A stretch of 64,000 nt of DNA from Mycobacterium cookii. Its GTDB lineage: Bacteria; Actinomycetota; Actinomycetes; Mycobacteriales; Mycobacteriaceae. Every line of letters starts with the position of its first letter. Within the stretch, counting starts at the first letter, position 1. Both the position numbers and the translations under genes were made by a program. The notes under the pieces are model-generated. The model made no database searches. It was not told the DNA's origin and was given only the letters and a program-made list of their open reading frames with translations. The stretch lies in assembly GCF_010727945.1 (NCBI RefSeq), contig NZ_AP022569.1, forward strand, positions 3,100,001-3,164,000, in the 5' to 3' direction. Shown here piece by piece: positions 19,076 to 29,069 of the stretch.

Positions 19076-19414
19076 TCAGTAGTTATTGCAGGTCGCGGCG
19101 ACCTGCTGGATCAGCCCGAAGTACTGCTGCGCGCCGGGCGAGCTCTGCATCTGCTGGGCCATCGTCATGCGTCGATTCGGCGGCGAGCCGAGGAACTGCC
19201 GCAACGCGGACTGCGCAATCGGCGACGCGTTGAATTGCCCGGCTGCGGCCGGATCTTGGGCGTTGAGCGCCGCCATAACCTGCGGGTAACTGCAGGTGGT
19301 GTTGATGATCGGACCCAGATCGGGATCCGCGGACGCCGTTCCGGCGCCGAGCGTGCATGAGAGTGCGAGACCGCCAACCGCGAGTGCGCTCTTGGCCGAC
19401 AACGAAGTGAGCAT
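19076..19414 (-). CDS. Haemophore-related secreted protein
   Basis: A 112-residue protein with a signal peptide (cleavage near TASADPDLG). The mature part is about 85 residues, has two Cys (CSYP near residue 43 and CNNY at the end) and the helical pattern QVMAALNAQDPAAAGQFN...LRQFLGSPPNRRMTMAQQM. This matches the mycobacterial haemophore/MHB family related to Rv0203, small secreted haem-binding proteins. ATG at 19414 is chosen because GGAAGGA lies 8 nt upstream; the in-frame ATG at 19441 has none. Confidence 0.75.
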   Translation of the reverse strand: MLTSLSAKSALAVGGLALSCTLGAGTASADPDLGPIINTTCSYPQVMAALNAQDPAAAGQFNASPIAQSALRQFLGSPPNRRMTMAQQMQSSPGAQQYFGLIQQVAATCNNY

Positions 19415-19443
19415 GTGTCGATTCCTTCCACTGATCGGCATGG

Positions 19444-20577
19444 CTAACCCGCAGCGCCGCTCGGGGCCTGCCCTATACCGCTGTAGCCGCCGGCACCGCC
19501 CAAGCCGCCGGCCCCGCCGTTGCCACCGGCACCGCCGGCGCCACCGGTACCGCCATAACCGATCAACAACGAACCATCACCCCCCGCACCGCCGTTGCCA
19601 CCGGCATAGCCGCCAGCACCTCCGGCATAGCCCGCACCGCCGGTCCCGCCATCGCCGCCGTTGCCAAGTGCGCTGACGTTGGTGGGGTTTTGGCCGATGC
19701 TGCCGCCGGCGCCGCCATTTCCGGCGGCTATACCGGCCCCGCCGGCCCCGCCGGCGCCACCGATGCCGCCGTTGCCCATGACCTCGCCGCCGGCGCCGCC
19801 GCTTCCACCGTCGGCGCCGAGCCCGCCGTCACCTCCAACACCGCCGTTGCCGATTCCCAGGGCATCCCCGCCGTTACCACCGACCATGCCGGGGGTCGCG
19901 GTGGCGTCATAGCCGGCCCCACCGTCACCAGCCAAGAGCCCGCCATCCTGGCCGGTGGGGTCTGCCAACGTCCCGGGGGCGCCGTCACAAATCACGCCAC
20001 AGATGTTGCTCGGTGTCTGGAAAAAACTATTGATCTCGTTGTCGACAACTTGGCCAGCTGGACTGCTGATCCAGTTTTCGATGAACGTGTGCACCGGCTG
20101 ATAGAAGGCCTGCTGGAAGGTCTCCGCGAGAGCGGTGTTGTCGGTTGTCCCATTGCCAATCAAGCCCAGCTCGGCCAGCAGACCGCTCAAGTCGAAACTG
20201 CCGGCGGGGTTGGCGGCAGCCGCGGCCGCGCTGCCGGTGTCGACACCCACACTCCCGATACCTGCAGCGGCGGCGGGATCAAGACCGGCAACGCTGTCCG
20301 ACACGGCGGTCACATCCATGACAGCGGTGGGATCAAGACTCGCCGACGCGTCGACTATGCCCGTCAGAGTCTCCTGCAGCGGATTGATGAGCGGATCGAT
20401 GACCAGGTCAACGATGTCGGCGTGGGCCGGCGGCGCGGCAACTACCGGGGCGATCGCGGCCGCCAGAAAGGCCCCGGCGGTCGTGGACAGACCGACTGCG
20501 GACAGACCGATCGCCGTATGACGGCATCGCCTGACGTTACGTGAGCGTGTTCGCCGTTTTGCGTGCCGACCTGCCAC
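19444..20577 (-). CDS. Secreted PGRS-like Gly-rich protein without PE domain
   Basis: A 377-residue protein from GTG. Arg-rich N-terminus, hydrophobic signal segment (about 22-52, ending PAHAD), a unique helical part (about 55-200, IVDLVIDPLINPLQETL), then a PGRS-type region (about 210-377) of GGxGG repeats (GGAGGAGG, GGNGGDGG, about 40% Gly). A PE domain is absent, so it is not a PE_PGRS protein in the strict sense. PGRS repeats form polyglycine-type stacks at the cell surface. Codon use in the repeat is biased and repetitive, which makes length variation between strains likely. Confidence 0.8.
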   Translation of the reverse strand: MAGRHAKRRTRSRNVRRCRHTAIGLSAVGLSTTAGAFLAAAIAPVVAAPPAHADIVDLVIDPLINPLQETLTGIVDASASLDPTAVMDVTAVSDSVAGLDPAAAAGIGSVGVDTGSAAAAAANPAGSFDLSGLLAELGLIGNGTTDNTALAETFQQAFYQPVHTFIENWISSPAGQVVDNEINSFFQTPSNICGVICDGAPGTLADPTGQDGGLLAGDGGAGYDATATPGMVGGNGGDALGIGNGGVGGDGGLGADGGSGGAGGEVMGNGGIGGAGGAGGAGIAAGNGGAGGSIGQNPTNVSALGNGGDGGTGGAGYAGGAGGYAGGNGGAGGDGSLLIGYGGTGGAGGAGGNGGAGGLGGAGGYSGIGQAPSGAAG

Positions 20578-20700
20578 CGTCCAGCCTTCTGCTCGAAGTC
20601 GACGCCGACATCGGCGCCCCGCCCCCGACTACGCAAGCTAATCGACGCATGTCTAATAACAAAATCGGTTGGCGAGATTTTCGGTAACTTCTCAGGTTTT

Positions 20701-23700
20701 TCAGTGGCCGTCGCCGAACTGCCGGTGAGCACCAGCAAACCGACTAGGCACCCTGACCTGCCGGCGATGGCCGTTTCCGGGGAGCTGGAGCGGCTGTGTG
20801 TCGTCGTCGCGGGGTGCGGTCGTGTCCTGGACCGAGGATCCGCCTCCTACTTCCCGCTGACTCGACAGCAAGGCGCGGACCACCGGACGCGGCCCCTCGG
20901 ATCGAAGCATGTAACTCGCCGGTCGTGGACGAACTATCAGCGGCCACCAGAACCAACGTCCGAGCAGCGCGGCGATGGTCGGCGTCATGAACGAGCGCAC
21001 AACCAATGTGTCGAACAACAGGCCGAGGCCGATCGTGGTGCCGACCTGACCGATAATTCGAAGATCGCTCGCCGCCATTGAGGCCATGGTGAAAGCGAAC
21101 ACCAGCCCCGCATTTGTCACTACCTTCCCGGTGCCGCCCATTGCGCGGATGATACCGGTATTTATACCCGCGGCTATCTCCTCTTTCATGCGAGATACCA
21201 AAAGCAAATTGTAGTCCGACCCGACTGCCAAAAGGACGATCACGGACATCGGAAGCACCATCCAGTGCAATTTCATGCCAAGAATGTATTGCCAGATCAG
21301 CACCGAAAGCCCAAACGAAGCGCCCAATGAAAGCGCGACCGTGCCCACGATAACCAGAGCGGCCACAAAACTTCGCGTGATGACGAGCATTATGATGAAA
21401 ATAAGGCAGAGCGCACCGACGAGTGCGATCCGTAGATCGTATCGGGAGCCGTCACGGAAGTCTTTGAAAGTCGACGCGGTGCCGGAGATATAAATCCCGG
21501 AGTCCGCCAGGGGCGTCGTCTTGAGCGCCTCCGCCGCCGCCGTTTTTATCTGATTGATCCGCGCTATGCCCTCGGGAGTCGCGGGATCGCCCCGATGCGA
21601 AATGATGAATCGAGCCGCTTTCCCGTCCGGAGACAGGAAGGAATTCATCGCGTGCTGGAAGTCCGGATTCTGGAAAATCTCCGGGGGTAGGTAGAAGGAA
21701 TCATCGTTCTTGGCGGCATCGAAAGCCTGCCCCATGGCGTTGGCATCCTCGTTCGATTTGTCCATCTCGCCGAAGGACCCAGCCATGCTGCTATGCATCG
21801 TCAGCAGCATGCTCCTGATGGATTCCATGTTGGCGATCATCATTGGCAACTGCTGAAGTAGCTGCGGCAGCAGCGCGTCCATCTTGTCCAGATCCTTCAT
21901 GAGGTCCAGCAACTTATCGCCAAGCTCATCGATCCCGCTGACGACGTCAAATATCGACCTGATCGACCAGCATATCGGTATATCGTAACAGTGTTTTTCC
22001 CAGTAGAAATAACTCCGAATTGGTCTCCAGAAGTCCTCGAAATCGGACACGTAATCTCTTAAATCATCGACAACGACGGTCAACTCTTTTGTCTCGGCGA
22101 ATGTCTGGTGAGTAATCTCGGTCATCTTCTTCTGAATTTCATACATGCGCTTCATCAACACGATTTGTCTAGCCAGCATATCCGCCTGCTTGAGCAGGTC
22201 GTTTATGCTGGCTTTCATATACTTCATGTCTTGCATTTGGCCTGCGTTTTGCATGCTGATCAGGAAAGGTATCGAAGTGTGCTCAATCGGCGTCCCCTCG
22301 GGGCGGGTTATACCCTGCACTCGAGAAATCCCTTTGACTTTGAAAATGGCTTTGGCTAGTTTGTGCAGCACGAGAAAATCTGCCGGATTGCGCATATCGT
22401 GATCGGATTCGATCATCAAAATCTCTGGCATCATTCGCGCCTGAGAGAAATGCCGATCAGCGGCCGCATATCCCAAATTGGCGGGAATGTCTTGGGGTAC
22501 ATAGAGCCGGTCGTTGTAGCTCGTTTTGTAGCCCGGTAGCGTGACCAGACCGATCAACGCGATTGTCAATGTCGCGACGAGGATAGGCGCGGGCCAGCGG
22601 ACAATCGCCGTGCCGACCCGTCGCCATCGATAGGCCGCGATGCTGCGTTTGGGATCGAATAACCCGAAACGACCGCCGACGGTCAGAACAGCGGGAACCA
22701 GCGTGACCGCGACCGCGACAGCGACGAGCATGCCTACCGCGCACGGCACACCTATGGTCTGGAACATGGGCATGCGGGTAAAGCTCAGACACAACATTGC
22801 GCCGGCGATCGTCAAACCGGAACCCAAGACAACGGGAGTGACCCCGCGGAAAGTCGTGTAATAGGCCGTTTCTGGATCCTGGCCAGCCTGACGGGCCTCT
22901 TGATACCGGCCGAAAAAGAATATCCCATAATCAGTCCCGGCCGCCATCGCGAGCGCCACCAGCAGATTAATGGCAAACATTGACAGTACGACGATATCCT
23001 TATCGCCGAGAAAAGCGACGATACCCCGAGCCGAAAATAACTCGATCGCGACCGTGATCAACAAAATTATCACGGTGGTAATCGAACGATAGACGAGGAG
23101 CAGTACCGCGAAAATAATCACCGCGCCTATGACGGTCATTTTCAGAATGGATCTGTCGCTAGCACCCTGCATATCCGTAACGAGCGACGACGGCCCGGTG
23201 ACGTACACCTTGACGCCGGGCGGCGGCGTCATCGGCTCTACTATGTTCCTGACCGCCGCGACGGATTCCTGCCCTAAAGTTGTGCCCTGGTTACCGGCTA
23301 GGTACAACTGCGCGTAAACAGCCTTGCCATCGGGGCTTTGCGCGCCGGTCGCGGTGAGTCGATCTCCCCAAAGATCCTGCACGTGCTCGATATGCCGGGG
23401 GTCGGCTCTCAGCTTGCGGACCAAATCGTCGTAATAAGTGTGGGCATCGTCTCCGAGCTTTTGCTGTCCCTCCAGGACGATCATTGCGAAACTGTCCGAA
23501 TCGGATTCTTTGAAGACCTTCCCCATCCGGGTCATGGCCTGTACCGATGGCGCGTCTCGGGGACTCAGCGGTACCGAATGCTCTCGGCCGACCTGCTCCA
23601 GCCATGGGACTGCCAGAGTCACAACCAAAGTCACCGCCACCCAGGCCAAGATGATCAGCAGCGAAAGCTTGCGGATCGTCCGCGCGATGAATGGAACTCG

Positions 23701-23718
23701 AGGGTGTTCGCTGCTCAC
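20701..23718 (-). CDS. mmpL4b: MmpL family transporter, MmpL4b-like
   Basis: A 1005-residue RND-superfamily lipid exporter: TM1, a large periplasmic domain, TM2-6 with AGTDYGIFF, a second periplasmic loop with a long helical part and two Cys ([10 protein letters not shown]), and TM7-12 with GSDYNLLL. The two Asp-Tyr pairs are the proton-relay residues of MmpL proteins. The tail (about 950-1005) is hydrophilic. It lies 12 nt after the paralogous mmpL, giving mmpS-mmpL-mmpL, the order of GPL export genes (mmpS4-mmpL4a-mmpL4b). The 4a/4b assignment rests on order only. Confidence 0.85.
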   Translation of the reverse strand: MSSEHPRVPFIARTIRKLSLLIILAWVAVTLVVTLAVPWLEQVGREHSVPLSPRDAPSVQAMTRMGKVFKESDSDSFAMIVLEGQQKLGDDAHTYYDDLVRKLRADPRHIEHVQDLWGDRLTATGAQSPDGKAVYAQLYLAGNQGTTLGQESVAAVRNIVEPMTPPPGVKVYVTGPSSLVTDMQGASDRSILKMTVIGAVIIFAVLLLVYRSITTVIILLITVAIELFSARGIVAFLGDKDIVVLSMFAINLLVALAMAAGTDYGIFFFGRYQEARQAGQDPETAYYTTFRGVTPVVLGSGLTIAGAMLCLSFTRMPMFQTIGVPCAVGMLVAVAVAVTLVPAVLTVGGRFGLFDPKRSIAAYRWRRVGTAIVRWPAPILVATLTIALIGLVTLPGYKTSYNDRLYVPQDIPANLGYAAADRHFSQARMMPEILMIESDHDMRNPADFLVLHKLAKAIFKVKGISRVQGITRPEGTPIEHTSIPFLISMQNAGQMQDMKYMKASINDLLKQADMLARQIVLMKRMYEIQKKMTEITHQTFAETKELTVVVDDLRDYVSDFEDFWRPIRSYFYWEKHCYDIPICWSIRSIFDVVSGIDELGDKLLDLMKDLDKMDALLPQLLQQLPMMIANMESIRSMLLTMHSSMAGSFGEMDKSNEDANAMGQAFDAAKNDDSFYLPPEIFQNPDFQHAMNSFLSPDGKAARFIISHRGDPATPEGIARINQIKTAAAEALKTTPLADSGIYISGTASTFKDFRDGSRYDLRIALVGALCLIFIIMLVITRSFVAALVIVGTVALSLGASFGLSVLIWQYILGMKLHWMVLPMSVIVLLAVGSDYNLLLVSRMKEEIAAGINTGIIRAMGGTGKVVTNAGLVFAFTMASMAASDLRIIGQVGTTIGLGLLFDTLVVRSFMTPTIAALLGRWFWWPLIVRPRPASYMLRSEGPRPVVRALLSSQREVGGGSSVQDTTAPRDDDTQPLQLPGNGHRRQVRVPSRFAGAHRQFGDGH

Positions 23719-23730
23719 TGAATCCGCCGA

Positions 23731-26613
23731 TTACCGCTGCTGTGTCAGCAGTAAGGCACGTACCACCGGCCGGGGTCCTGTCGGCCGAAGTAATGAACTG
23801 GCGGGGCGGGGCCGCACCTGCAGCGGCCACCAGAACCAGCGCCCCAGCAGCGCAGCGATGGATGGCGTCATGAACGCGCGCACCACCAGCGTGTCGAATA
23901 GCAGACCCAGACCGATCGTCGTCCCTATCTGACCGATAGTGCGCAGATCGCTGACCACCATGGATCCCATCGTGAACGCGAACACCAGCCCCGCGTTCGT
24001 CACGACCTTGCCCGTACCACCCATTGCACGAATGATGCCGGTGTTGATGCCGGCGCCTATTTCTTCTTTCATCCGGGCGACCAATAGCAAGTTATAGTCC
24101 GACCCCACCGCCAAAAGCATGATCACGGACATGACGAGCACCGCCCAGTGAATTTGGATGCCGGCCAGATACTGCCAGACGAACACGGACAGCCCGAAAG
24201 ACGCGCCCAGCGAGACCAATACGGTGCCCACGATAACTAGCGCGGCAACAAAACTTCGCGTGATGATCAGCATGACGGTGAAAATCAGGCAGAGCGCGGC
24301 GATTCCCGCGATCACAAGGTCATATGTAGAACCCTGCACCACGTCCTTCACCGCCGCCGCGGTGCCGGCGAGGTAGATCTTGGAGTCTTCCAGCGGAGTT
24401 CCCTTGAGCGCCTCCTCGGCCGCGCTTTGTATCGGTTCGACCCGCGAGATGCCCTCGGGCGAGGCGGGATCGCCCTTTTGGGAAATGAGCATTCGGACTG
24501 CCTTCCCATCCGGCGAGAGGAATATGTTCATGACCCGTTTGAAGTCTTTGGTCTTGAACACGTCCGGCGGCAGGTAGAAGGAATCGTCGTTTTTCGCTGC
24601 GTCGAATGCCTTTCCCATGGCGGTCGTGTTGCCGCCATTGTCGTCCATTTGGTCGAAGACCCCGGACATGGTGCTGTGCATGGTCAGCATCATGGTCCGC
24701 ATGCCCTGCATGATCGAGATCATCTCCGGGAACTGCGCGATCAGCTGCGGCATAACTATATCTAATTGATCGAGATTTGCGACCAGGTCCTGAAGCCTAT
24801 CGGTAACCTCGTCGACACCGTCGAGCGTATCGAAGACGCTTCTTATCGAGTAGCAGATAGGGATGTCGTGACAATGCTTTTCCCAGTAGAAGTAACTGCG
24901 GATCGGCCTCCAGAAATCCTCGAAATCCGAAATGTGATCCCGCAGCTCATTGGTGACTTCTTGCATTTCATGCGTTTCGCCGACCATGTGATGAGTCGTC
25001 GCGACCAACTGTTGCATCAGGCCAGACATACGCTGCATGATGTTGATCGTTTCCGTCATAATCTCGGCCTGCTTGAGCATGTCGTTCATGCGTTGTTTCT
25101 GAAAGTGCATGGATTGCTGCATACCGGCGTTTTGCATGCTTAGCATCCACGGAATTGTCGTGTGCGCGATCGGGGTTCCCTCGGGACGAGTTACGGCCTG
25201 CACCTTGGAAATGCCCGGAACAGCGAGGACGGCCTTGGCCAATTTGTCCAATACCAGAAAGTCTGCCGGATTGCGCAGATCGTGATTGGCCTCGACCAAC
25301 AAAATCTCGGGAGTCATCATTGCCGACTGAGGAAAATGTCGCGCTGCGGCCTCGAACCCTTCATTGGCTGGGATGTTCTTGGGGAGGAATTTTTGGTCGT
25401 TGTAGCTCGGTTTGTATCCCGGTAACGTCAACAGCCCAACCAACGCGACCGCTAATGTGGCAACAAGAATCGGCGCGGGCCACCGAACGGTCGCCGTGCC
25501 TATCCGGCGCCATCCGCGAACCTTGATTCTCCGCTTTGGCTCGAATAGATGGAAACGGCTTCCGACAGTAAGAACTGCCGGAATCAACGTAAGCGCCACC
25601 GCGACCGCGACTGTTATGCCCACCGCGCAAGGGACGCCTAGAGCCTGAAAAAAGGGCAGCCGAGTAAAGGTCAGGCAGAAACAGGCCCCGGCGATCGTCA
25701 AACCAGAGGCCAAGACAACCCTGGCGACTCCGTGGTAAGCCGCGAAATACGCCGCCTCCCGACTATCGCCGGCCTGACGCGCCTCTTGGTACCGCCCGAT
25801 GAAAAATATCCCGTAGTCGGTTCCAGCCGCCAGGCACACCGACACCAGCAGATTAACGGCGAAGGTGGTAAGTCCAATAACGTCGTGATAGCCAAGGAAT
25901 GCGACTATTCCTCGGGCCACCTGCAATTCCATCCCGACTACCAGCAATAAGAGAATTACGGTCACAATCGAGCGGTAGACAAAAAACAACGTAATGAAGA
26001 TTACCGCGAGGCTTACCGCCGTAATTGTGAGGATCGTCCGGTCGCCGCTGTTGCCTATATCCGCAGCGATGGCCGACGGACCGGTGACATACGCTTTGAC
26101 GCCCGGTGGCGCCGGCGTCTGTTCGACGATGTGCTGAATGGCTGCGATCGATTCGGCAGCCAAGCTTGAGCCCTGCATGCCGGCGAGATTCAATTGCACA
26201 TATGCGGCCTTACCATCGGCGCTTTGCGCGGCGCCGGCCGTGAGTGGATCGCCCCAGAAGTTCTGGATGTGCCGCACATGCTGCGTGTCTTCGTTAAACT
26301 GACGAATCAAATGGTCGTAGTATTTGTGGGCATCGGCGCCGAGGGGTTGCTGACCTTCCAAGACGATCATCGCGATACCGCCGCCGGAACTGGCTTCCTT
26401 GAAGTCCTCGTTCATACGCGTTACGGCCTTGAACGTCGGTGAATCGGTGGAATTCAGCGGTATTGAATGCTCTTTCTCGACCTGTTCCAGCGGGGGGACG
26501 CCGACCCCCAACCCCACCATCACCGCCAACCAGCCCAAAATGATGGGGACCGAAAATCGACGAATCGTCCGGGCTAAGAATGGCGCGCTGTCGCGCAGCT
26601 GATGGTTACTCAT
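23731..26613 (-). CDS. mmpL4a: MmpL family transporter, MmpL4a-like
   Basis: A 960-residue MmpL transporter with the same architecture as its downstream neighbour: AGTDYGIFF and [15 protein letters not shown] carry the Asp-Tyr proton-relay pairs, and the second periplasmic loop has the [11 protein letters not shown]ys pair. By eye the two share well over half of their residues, so they are tandem paralogues. Its ATG overlaps the mmpS stop by 8 nt. In M. smegmatis and M. abscessus both MmpL4a and MmpL4b are needed for GPL on the surface. A similar role here is inferred from the adjoining NRPS/PKS locus. Confidence 0.87.
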   Translation of the reverse strand: MSNHQLRDSAPFLARTIRRFSVPIILGWLAVMVGLGVGVPPLEQVEKEHSIPLNSTDSPTFKAVTRMNEDFKEASSGGGIAMIVLEGQQPLGADAHKYYDHLIRQFNEDTQHVRHIQNFWGDPLTAGAAQSADGKAAYVQLNLAGMQGSSLAAESIAAIQHIVEQTPAPPGVKAYVTGPSAIAADIGNSGDRTILTITAVSLAVIFITLFFVYRSIVTVILLLLVVGMELQVARGIVAFLGYHDVIGLTTFAVNLLVSVCLAAGTDYGIFFIGRYQEARQAGDSREAAYFAAYHGVARVVLASGLTIAGACFCLTFTRLPFFQALGVPCAVGITVAVAVALTLIPAVLTVGSRFHLFEPKRRIKVRGWRRIGTATVRWPAPILVATLAVALVGLLTLPGYKPSYNDQKFLPKNIPANEGFEAAARHFPQSAMMTPEILLVEANHDLRNPADFLVLDKLAKAVLAVPGISKVQAVTRPEGTPIAHTTIPWMLSMQNAGMQQSMHFQKQRMNDMLKQAEIMTETINIMQRMSGLMQQLVATTHHMVGETHEMQEVTNELRDHISDFEDFWRPIRSYFYWEKHCHDIPICYSIRSVFDTLDGVDEVTDRLQDLVANLDQLDIVMPQLIAQFPEMISIMQGMRTMMLTMHSTMSGVFDQMDDNGGNTTAMGKAFDAAKNDDSFYLPPDVFKTKDFKRVMNIFLSPDGKAVRMLISQKGDPASPEGISRVEPIQSAAEEALKGTPLEDSKIYLAGTAAAVKDVVQGSTYDLVIAGIAALCLIFTVMLIITRSFVAALVIVGTVLVSLGASFGLSVFVWQYLAGIQIHWAVLVMSVIMLLAVGSDYNLLLVARMKEEIGAGINTGIIRAMGGTGKVVTNAGLVFAFTMGSMVVSDLRTIGQIGTTIGLGLLFDTLVVRAFMTPSIAALLGRWFWWPLQVRPRPASSLLRPTGPRPVVRALLLTQQR

Positions 26614-27235
26614 CGGCCTTCAGCAGACAGGAGGCGAAGGCGCTCGGGCCATGCGTAATTTTCTCGGTTTTGACCACACCGTCCACCATGATGCGGCAGC
26701 CGATGCTGTCGCTATCGCCCTGCGCAGCGATATCTCCGGCGGACGTTTGCGGGGTCATCGCGAACTCCAATGACCACGGCAGACGGACTCCGTCAGCATG
26801 CGCGGGGTCACCATTGGCGTCGAAATAGCTGATGTCGCCGACGGTCCCCGGGGGTCCGAAGATCTCGTATCTCAGGTGTTTGGGGTTGAAGGGCTTGGCC
26901 TCGACTTTGGTGTCGCCATACGAGAGAAGTTTCTCGGAGCCGAAGATGCCGTGCAGCCGCGCCACCGTCAATCCTCCGGCGCCGACAACCACCAGGATGA
27001 CCAGCGGGATCCACAGCCGCCGCATGGCCTTAACAATCGCATATCCCGGAAGCCGACGACTCTTTCGAGATTTAGCCTGGGGTCGAGGTGCTGGCGAAGG
27101 TTGCCAAGTAGCCGGCAGAGGGGCGACTTCGCGGCCAAGGCGTCGGCCGACGTCTCGGAGGTCCTCTGCAGCGACATCGGACCAGGCTTCCGCGACGTCG
27201 ACGTCGCGCACACCGGGTTCGATCACCGCGCCCAA
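26606..27235 (-). CDS. mmpS4: MmpS family protein, MmpS4-like
   Basis: A membrane-anchored accessory protein of MmpL. The core begins at MRRLWIPLV, with one TM helix (about residues 73-93 of the long form), then a periplasmic beta domain with [29 protein letters not shown] and a Cys pair ([15 protein letters not shown]). From ATG at 27028 it would be 140 residues, the usual MmpS length. The open frame continues up to TTG at 27235, adding 69 hydrophilic residues, and that start lies only 4 nt after a short mbtH-like relic frame. I keep the long form because the extension reads as coding, but the start is unresolved. Confidence 0.82.
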   Translation of the reverse strand: MGAVIEPGVRDVDVAEAWSDVAAEDLRDVGRRLGREVAPLPATWQPSPAPRPQAKSRKSRRLPGYAIVKAMRRLWIPLVILVVVGAGGLTVARLHGIFGSEKLLSYGDTKVEAKPFNPKHLRYEIFGPPGTVGDISYFDANGDPAHADGVRLPWSLEFAMTPQTSAGDIAAQGDSDSIGCRIMVDGVVKTEKITHGPSAFASCLLKADE

Positions 27236-27239
27236 CCTT

Positions 27240-27287
27240 TCACCCGTCGACCCAAACCAAAATCGCCGCCAACGGATTGATGCTCAT
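27240..27287 (-). pseudogene. mbtH 5' relic (15 codons) upstream of mmpS
   Basis: Read on the minus strand, ATG at 27287 starts MSINP followed by ten residues and TGA. Its first codons share 16 consecutive bases (TGAGCATCAATCCGTT) with the start of the intact mbtH at 63630, and the last residues (LVWVDG) align with FVLVND of MbtH after a short deletion. The preceding 52 nt are also homologous to the mbtH upstream region. It ends 4 nt before the TTG start of mmpS, so it may act as a short leader frame. Confidence 0.7.
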
Positions 27288-27339
27288 CGGTTCTGCAGAC
27301 CGCACAGTTCGACACGAGTCGAACAGCTCCAAACCATAC
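27288..27339 (-). promoter_or_regulatory. mbtH-type upstream block in front of mmpS
   Basis: On the minus strand this begins GTATGGTTTGGA, continues with TGTTCGACTCGTGTCGAAC and ends CGGTCTG-CAGAACCG. It aligns with 63578-63629 (before mbtH) and 51280-51331 (before pks), with two compensating 1-nt indels against mbtH. The GTATGGT-to-start distance is 52 nt in all three. It most likely carries the promoter or operator of mmpS-mmpL-mmpL. Confidence 0.6.
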
Positions 27340-27485
27340 CCACGGCCAACAATATTGATCCAGTCTTTCAGTAAAATCAGCTGCCGGACCGGTCAGATCG
27401 TCCGAACGTCTGGCGCAGCTCGGCAGGTTTCCACGGCCCGTGAGGCGCGGGCTTACTGTACACATGTGCGGTAGGGTGTCGCGCT

Positions 27486-29069
27486 ATGGCGGCTCTTGAC
27501 GACACGGAGCGGGCGCTACCTCCCTGGACGACGCACAGCGCGGGATGCGCGACGCCGACCTCCGCCGAGCCGACTCGGCTGTCGTCTCGTCAATTCATCA
27601 GCGTCCTTATCGCCCTCGGCGGCATTCAGCTGATGGCGTCGATGGATGGCCCCGTCGTGGTCTTCGCGCTTCCGAAGATCCAAAACGAGCTCGGCCTGTC
27701 GGACGCCGCGCGCAGCTGGGTGATCACCGCTTATGCGCTGACCTTTGGCGGCCTGATCCTGCTGGGCGGCCGTCTCGGTGACGCCATCGGTCGCAAGCGC
27801 ACCTTGATCGCCGGGGTCGCGCTGTTCACCTCCGCGTCGACGATCTGCGGCGTCGCCTGGGATGGCGGCGCTCTCGTTGTGGCCCGGCTGCTGCACGGCG
27901 CGGCGGCGGCGATCGTCGTTCCGACCTGTGTGGCACTGGTAGCCACCACGTTCCCGAAGGGACCGGCACGCAACACGGCGACCGGGGTGTTCGGCGCGAT
28001 GGGCGCGATCGGCGCGGTGGTGGGCCTGGTGGTGGGCGGGGCGCTCACCGGGGTGTCCTGGCGACTGGCGTTTCTGGTGAACGTGCCGCTCGGGCTGCTG
28101 GTGATCTACCTGGTCCGCACCATGCTGCCGGAAACCCTGCGAAAGCCAACCAGGCTCGACGCCCGTGGCGCGCTGCTGGCGACGTTGATCTGTACCGCTA
28201 CGGTCTTCGGCTTGTCGATGGGGCCGGAGAGGGGCTGGCTGTCGGCCGCGACGATCGGTCCGGGCCTGGTCGCCATCACCGCTTTCGTGGTGTTTCTCGT
28301 GTTGGAACGCACGGCTCAGGACCCCATCGTGCCGTTCAGCCTGTTCTCCGACCGCAACCGGCTGGCTATGTTCGCCGCCATGTTCTTCTCCAGGGGGATC
28401 GGCTTCACCGTGACCGTGCTGCTCGCCATGTATGTGCAGAACATCATGGGCTACAGTCCGCTGCGCGCAGCTGTTGGTTTCATCCCGTTCGCTGTCGCGA
28501 TGGCCATCGCGACAGCTGTGTCGTCGCGGCTGGTGATGCGGTTCTCGCCGCGGGCGATGGTGATTGCCGGGAGCATCCTGCTGCTCGGCTCGACACTGTA
28601 CGTCTCGACGCTCAACGCCGGCGTCCCGTACTTCCCGAACCTGGTGTTGCCTCTGGTCGTCGGCGCTATCGGTCTCGGCGTGATCAACGTGCCGCTCGGG
28701 CTATCGTTGTACGCCAGCGTCGGTATCGACCGCATCGGGCCCGCCTCGGCGATCGCGGTGATGCTGCAGAGCCTCGGCGGGCCGTTCGTGCTGGTCGTCA
28801 TCGAGGTGGTCATCACGTCGCGCACGCTGCAATTGGGCGGCACCGGCGGGCCCGTGAAGGCAATGAACGCTGCCCAGTTGCATGCGCTGGAGCATGGCTA
28901 CACCTACGGCCTGCAGTGGCTGGCCGGGGTGGTCATCCTGCTCTGCGGGGTGGGGCTGCTGATCGGCTACACCGCACAGCAGGTGGCGCACGCACAGAAA
29001 GTCAAGGGCGCCATCGACGCTGCGGAGGATTCGTCAGTCGATCTGCCCAGTCAGATCGAACTCAGCTAG
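27486..29069 (+). CDS. MFS transporter, DHA2 (14-TM) family
   Basis: A 527-residue major facilitator. About 14 hydrophobic helices and motif A GGRLGDAIGRKR between TM2 and TM3 identify the drug:H+ antiporter-2 family (EmrB/QacA-like). The N-terminal 35 residues are hydrophilic. It is divergent from mmpS across 250 nt and convergent with the acyltransferase gene, overlapping it by 36 nt. Substrate unknown; it could export a lipid, a drug or a precursor of the neighbouring pathway. Confidence 0.87.
   Translation: MAALDDTERALPPWTTHSAGCATPTSAEPTRLSSRQFISVLIALGGIQLMASMDGPVVVFALPKIQNELGLSDAARSWVITAYALTFGGLILLGGRLGDAIGRKRTLIAGVALFTSASTICGVAWDGGALVVARLLHGAAAAIVVPTCVALVATTFPKGPARNTATGVFGAMGAIGAVVGLVVGGALTGVSWRLAFLVNVPLGLLVIYLVRTMLPETLRKPTRLDARGALLATLICTATVFGLSMGPERGWLSAATIGPGLVAITAFVVFLVLERTAQDPIVPFSLFSDRNRLAMFAAMFFSRGIGFTVTVLLAMYVQNIMGYSPLRAAVGFIPFAVAMAIATAVSSRLVMRFSPRAMVIAGSILLLGSTLYVSTLNAGVPYFPNLVLPLVVGAIGLGVINVPLGLSLYASVGIDRIGPASAIAVMLQSLGGPFVLVVIEVVITSRTLQLGGTGGPVKAMNAAQLHALEHGYTYGLQWLAGVVILLCGVGLLIGYTAQQVAHAQKVKGAIDAAEDSSVDLPSQIELS

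Noticed and set aside
19480-19910. Repetitive GC-rich stretch considered as a CRISPR array or DNA repeat region
   Set aside because: Repeats are short, irregular multiples of 3 and encode GGxGG; there are no uniform spacers.
19444-20577. Assignment as PE_PGRS protein
   Set aside because: The N-terminus is a signal peptide with a unique domain; the roughly 100-residue PE domain is absent.
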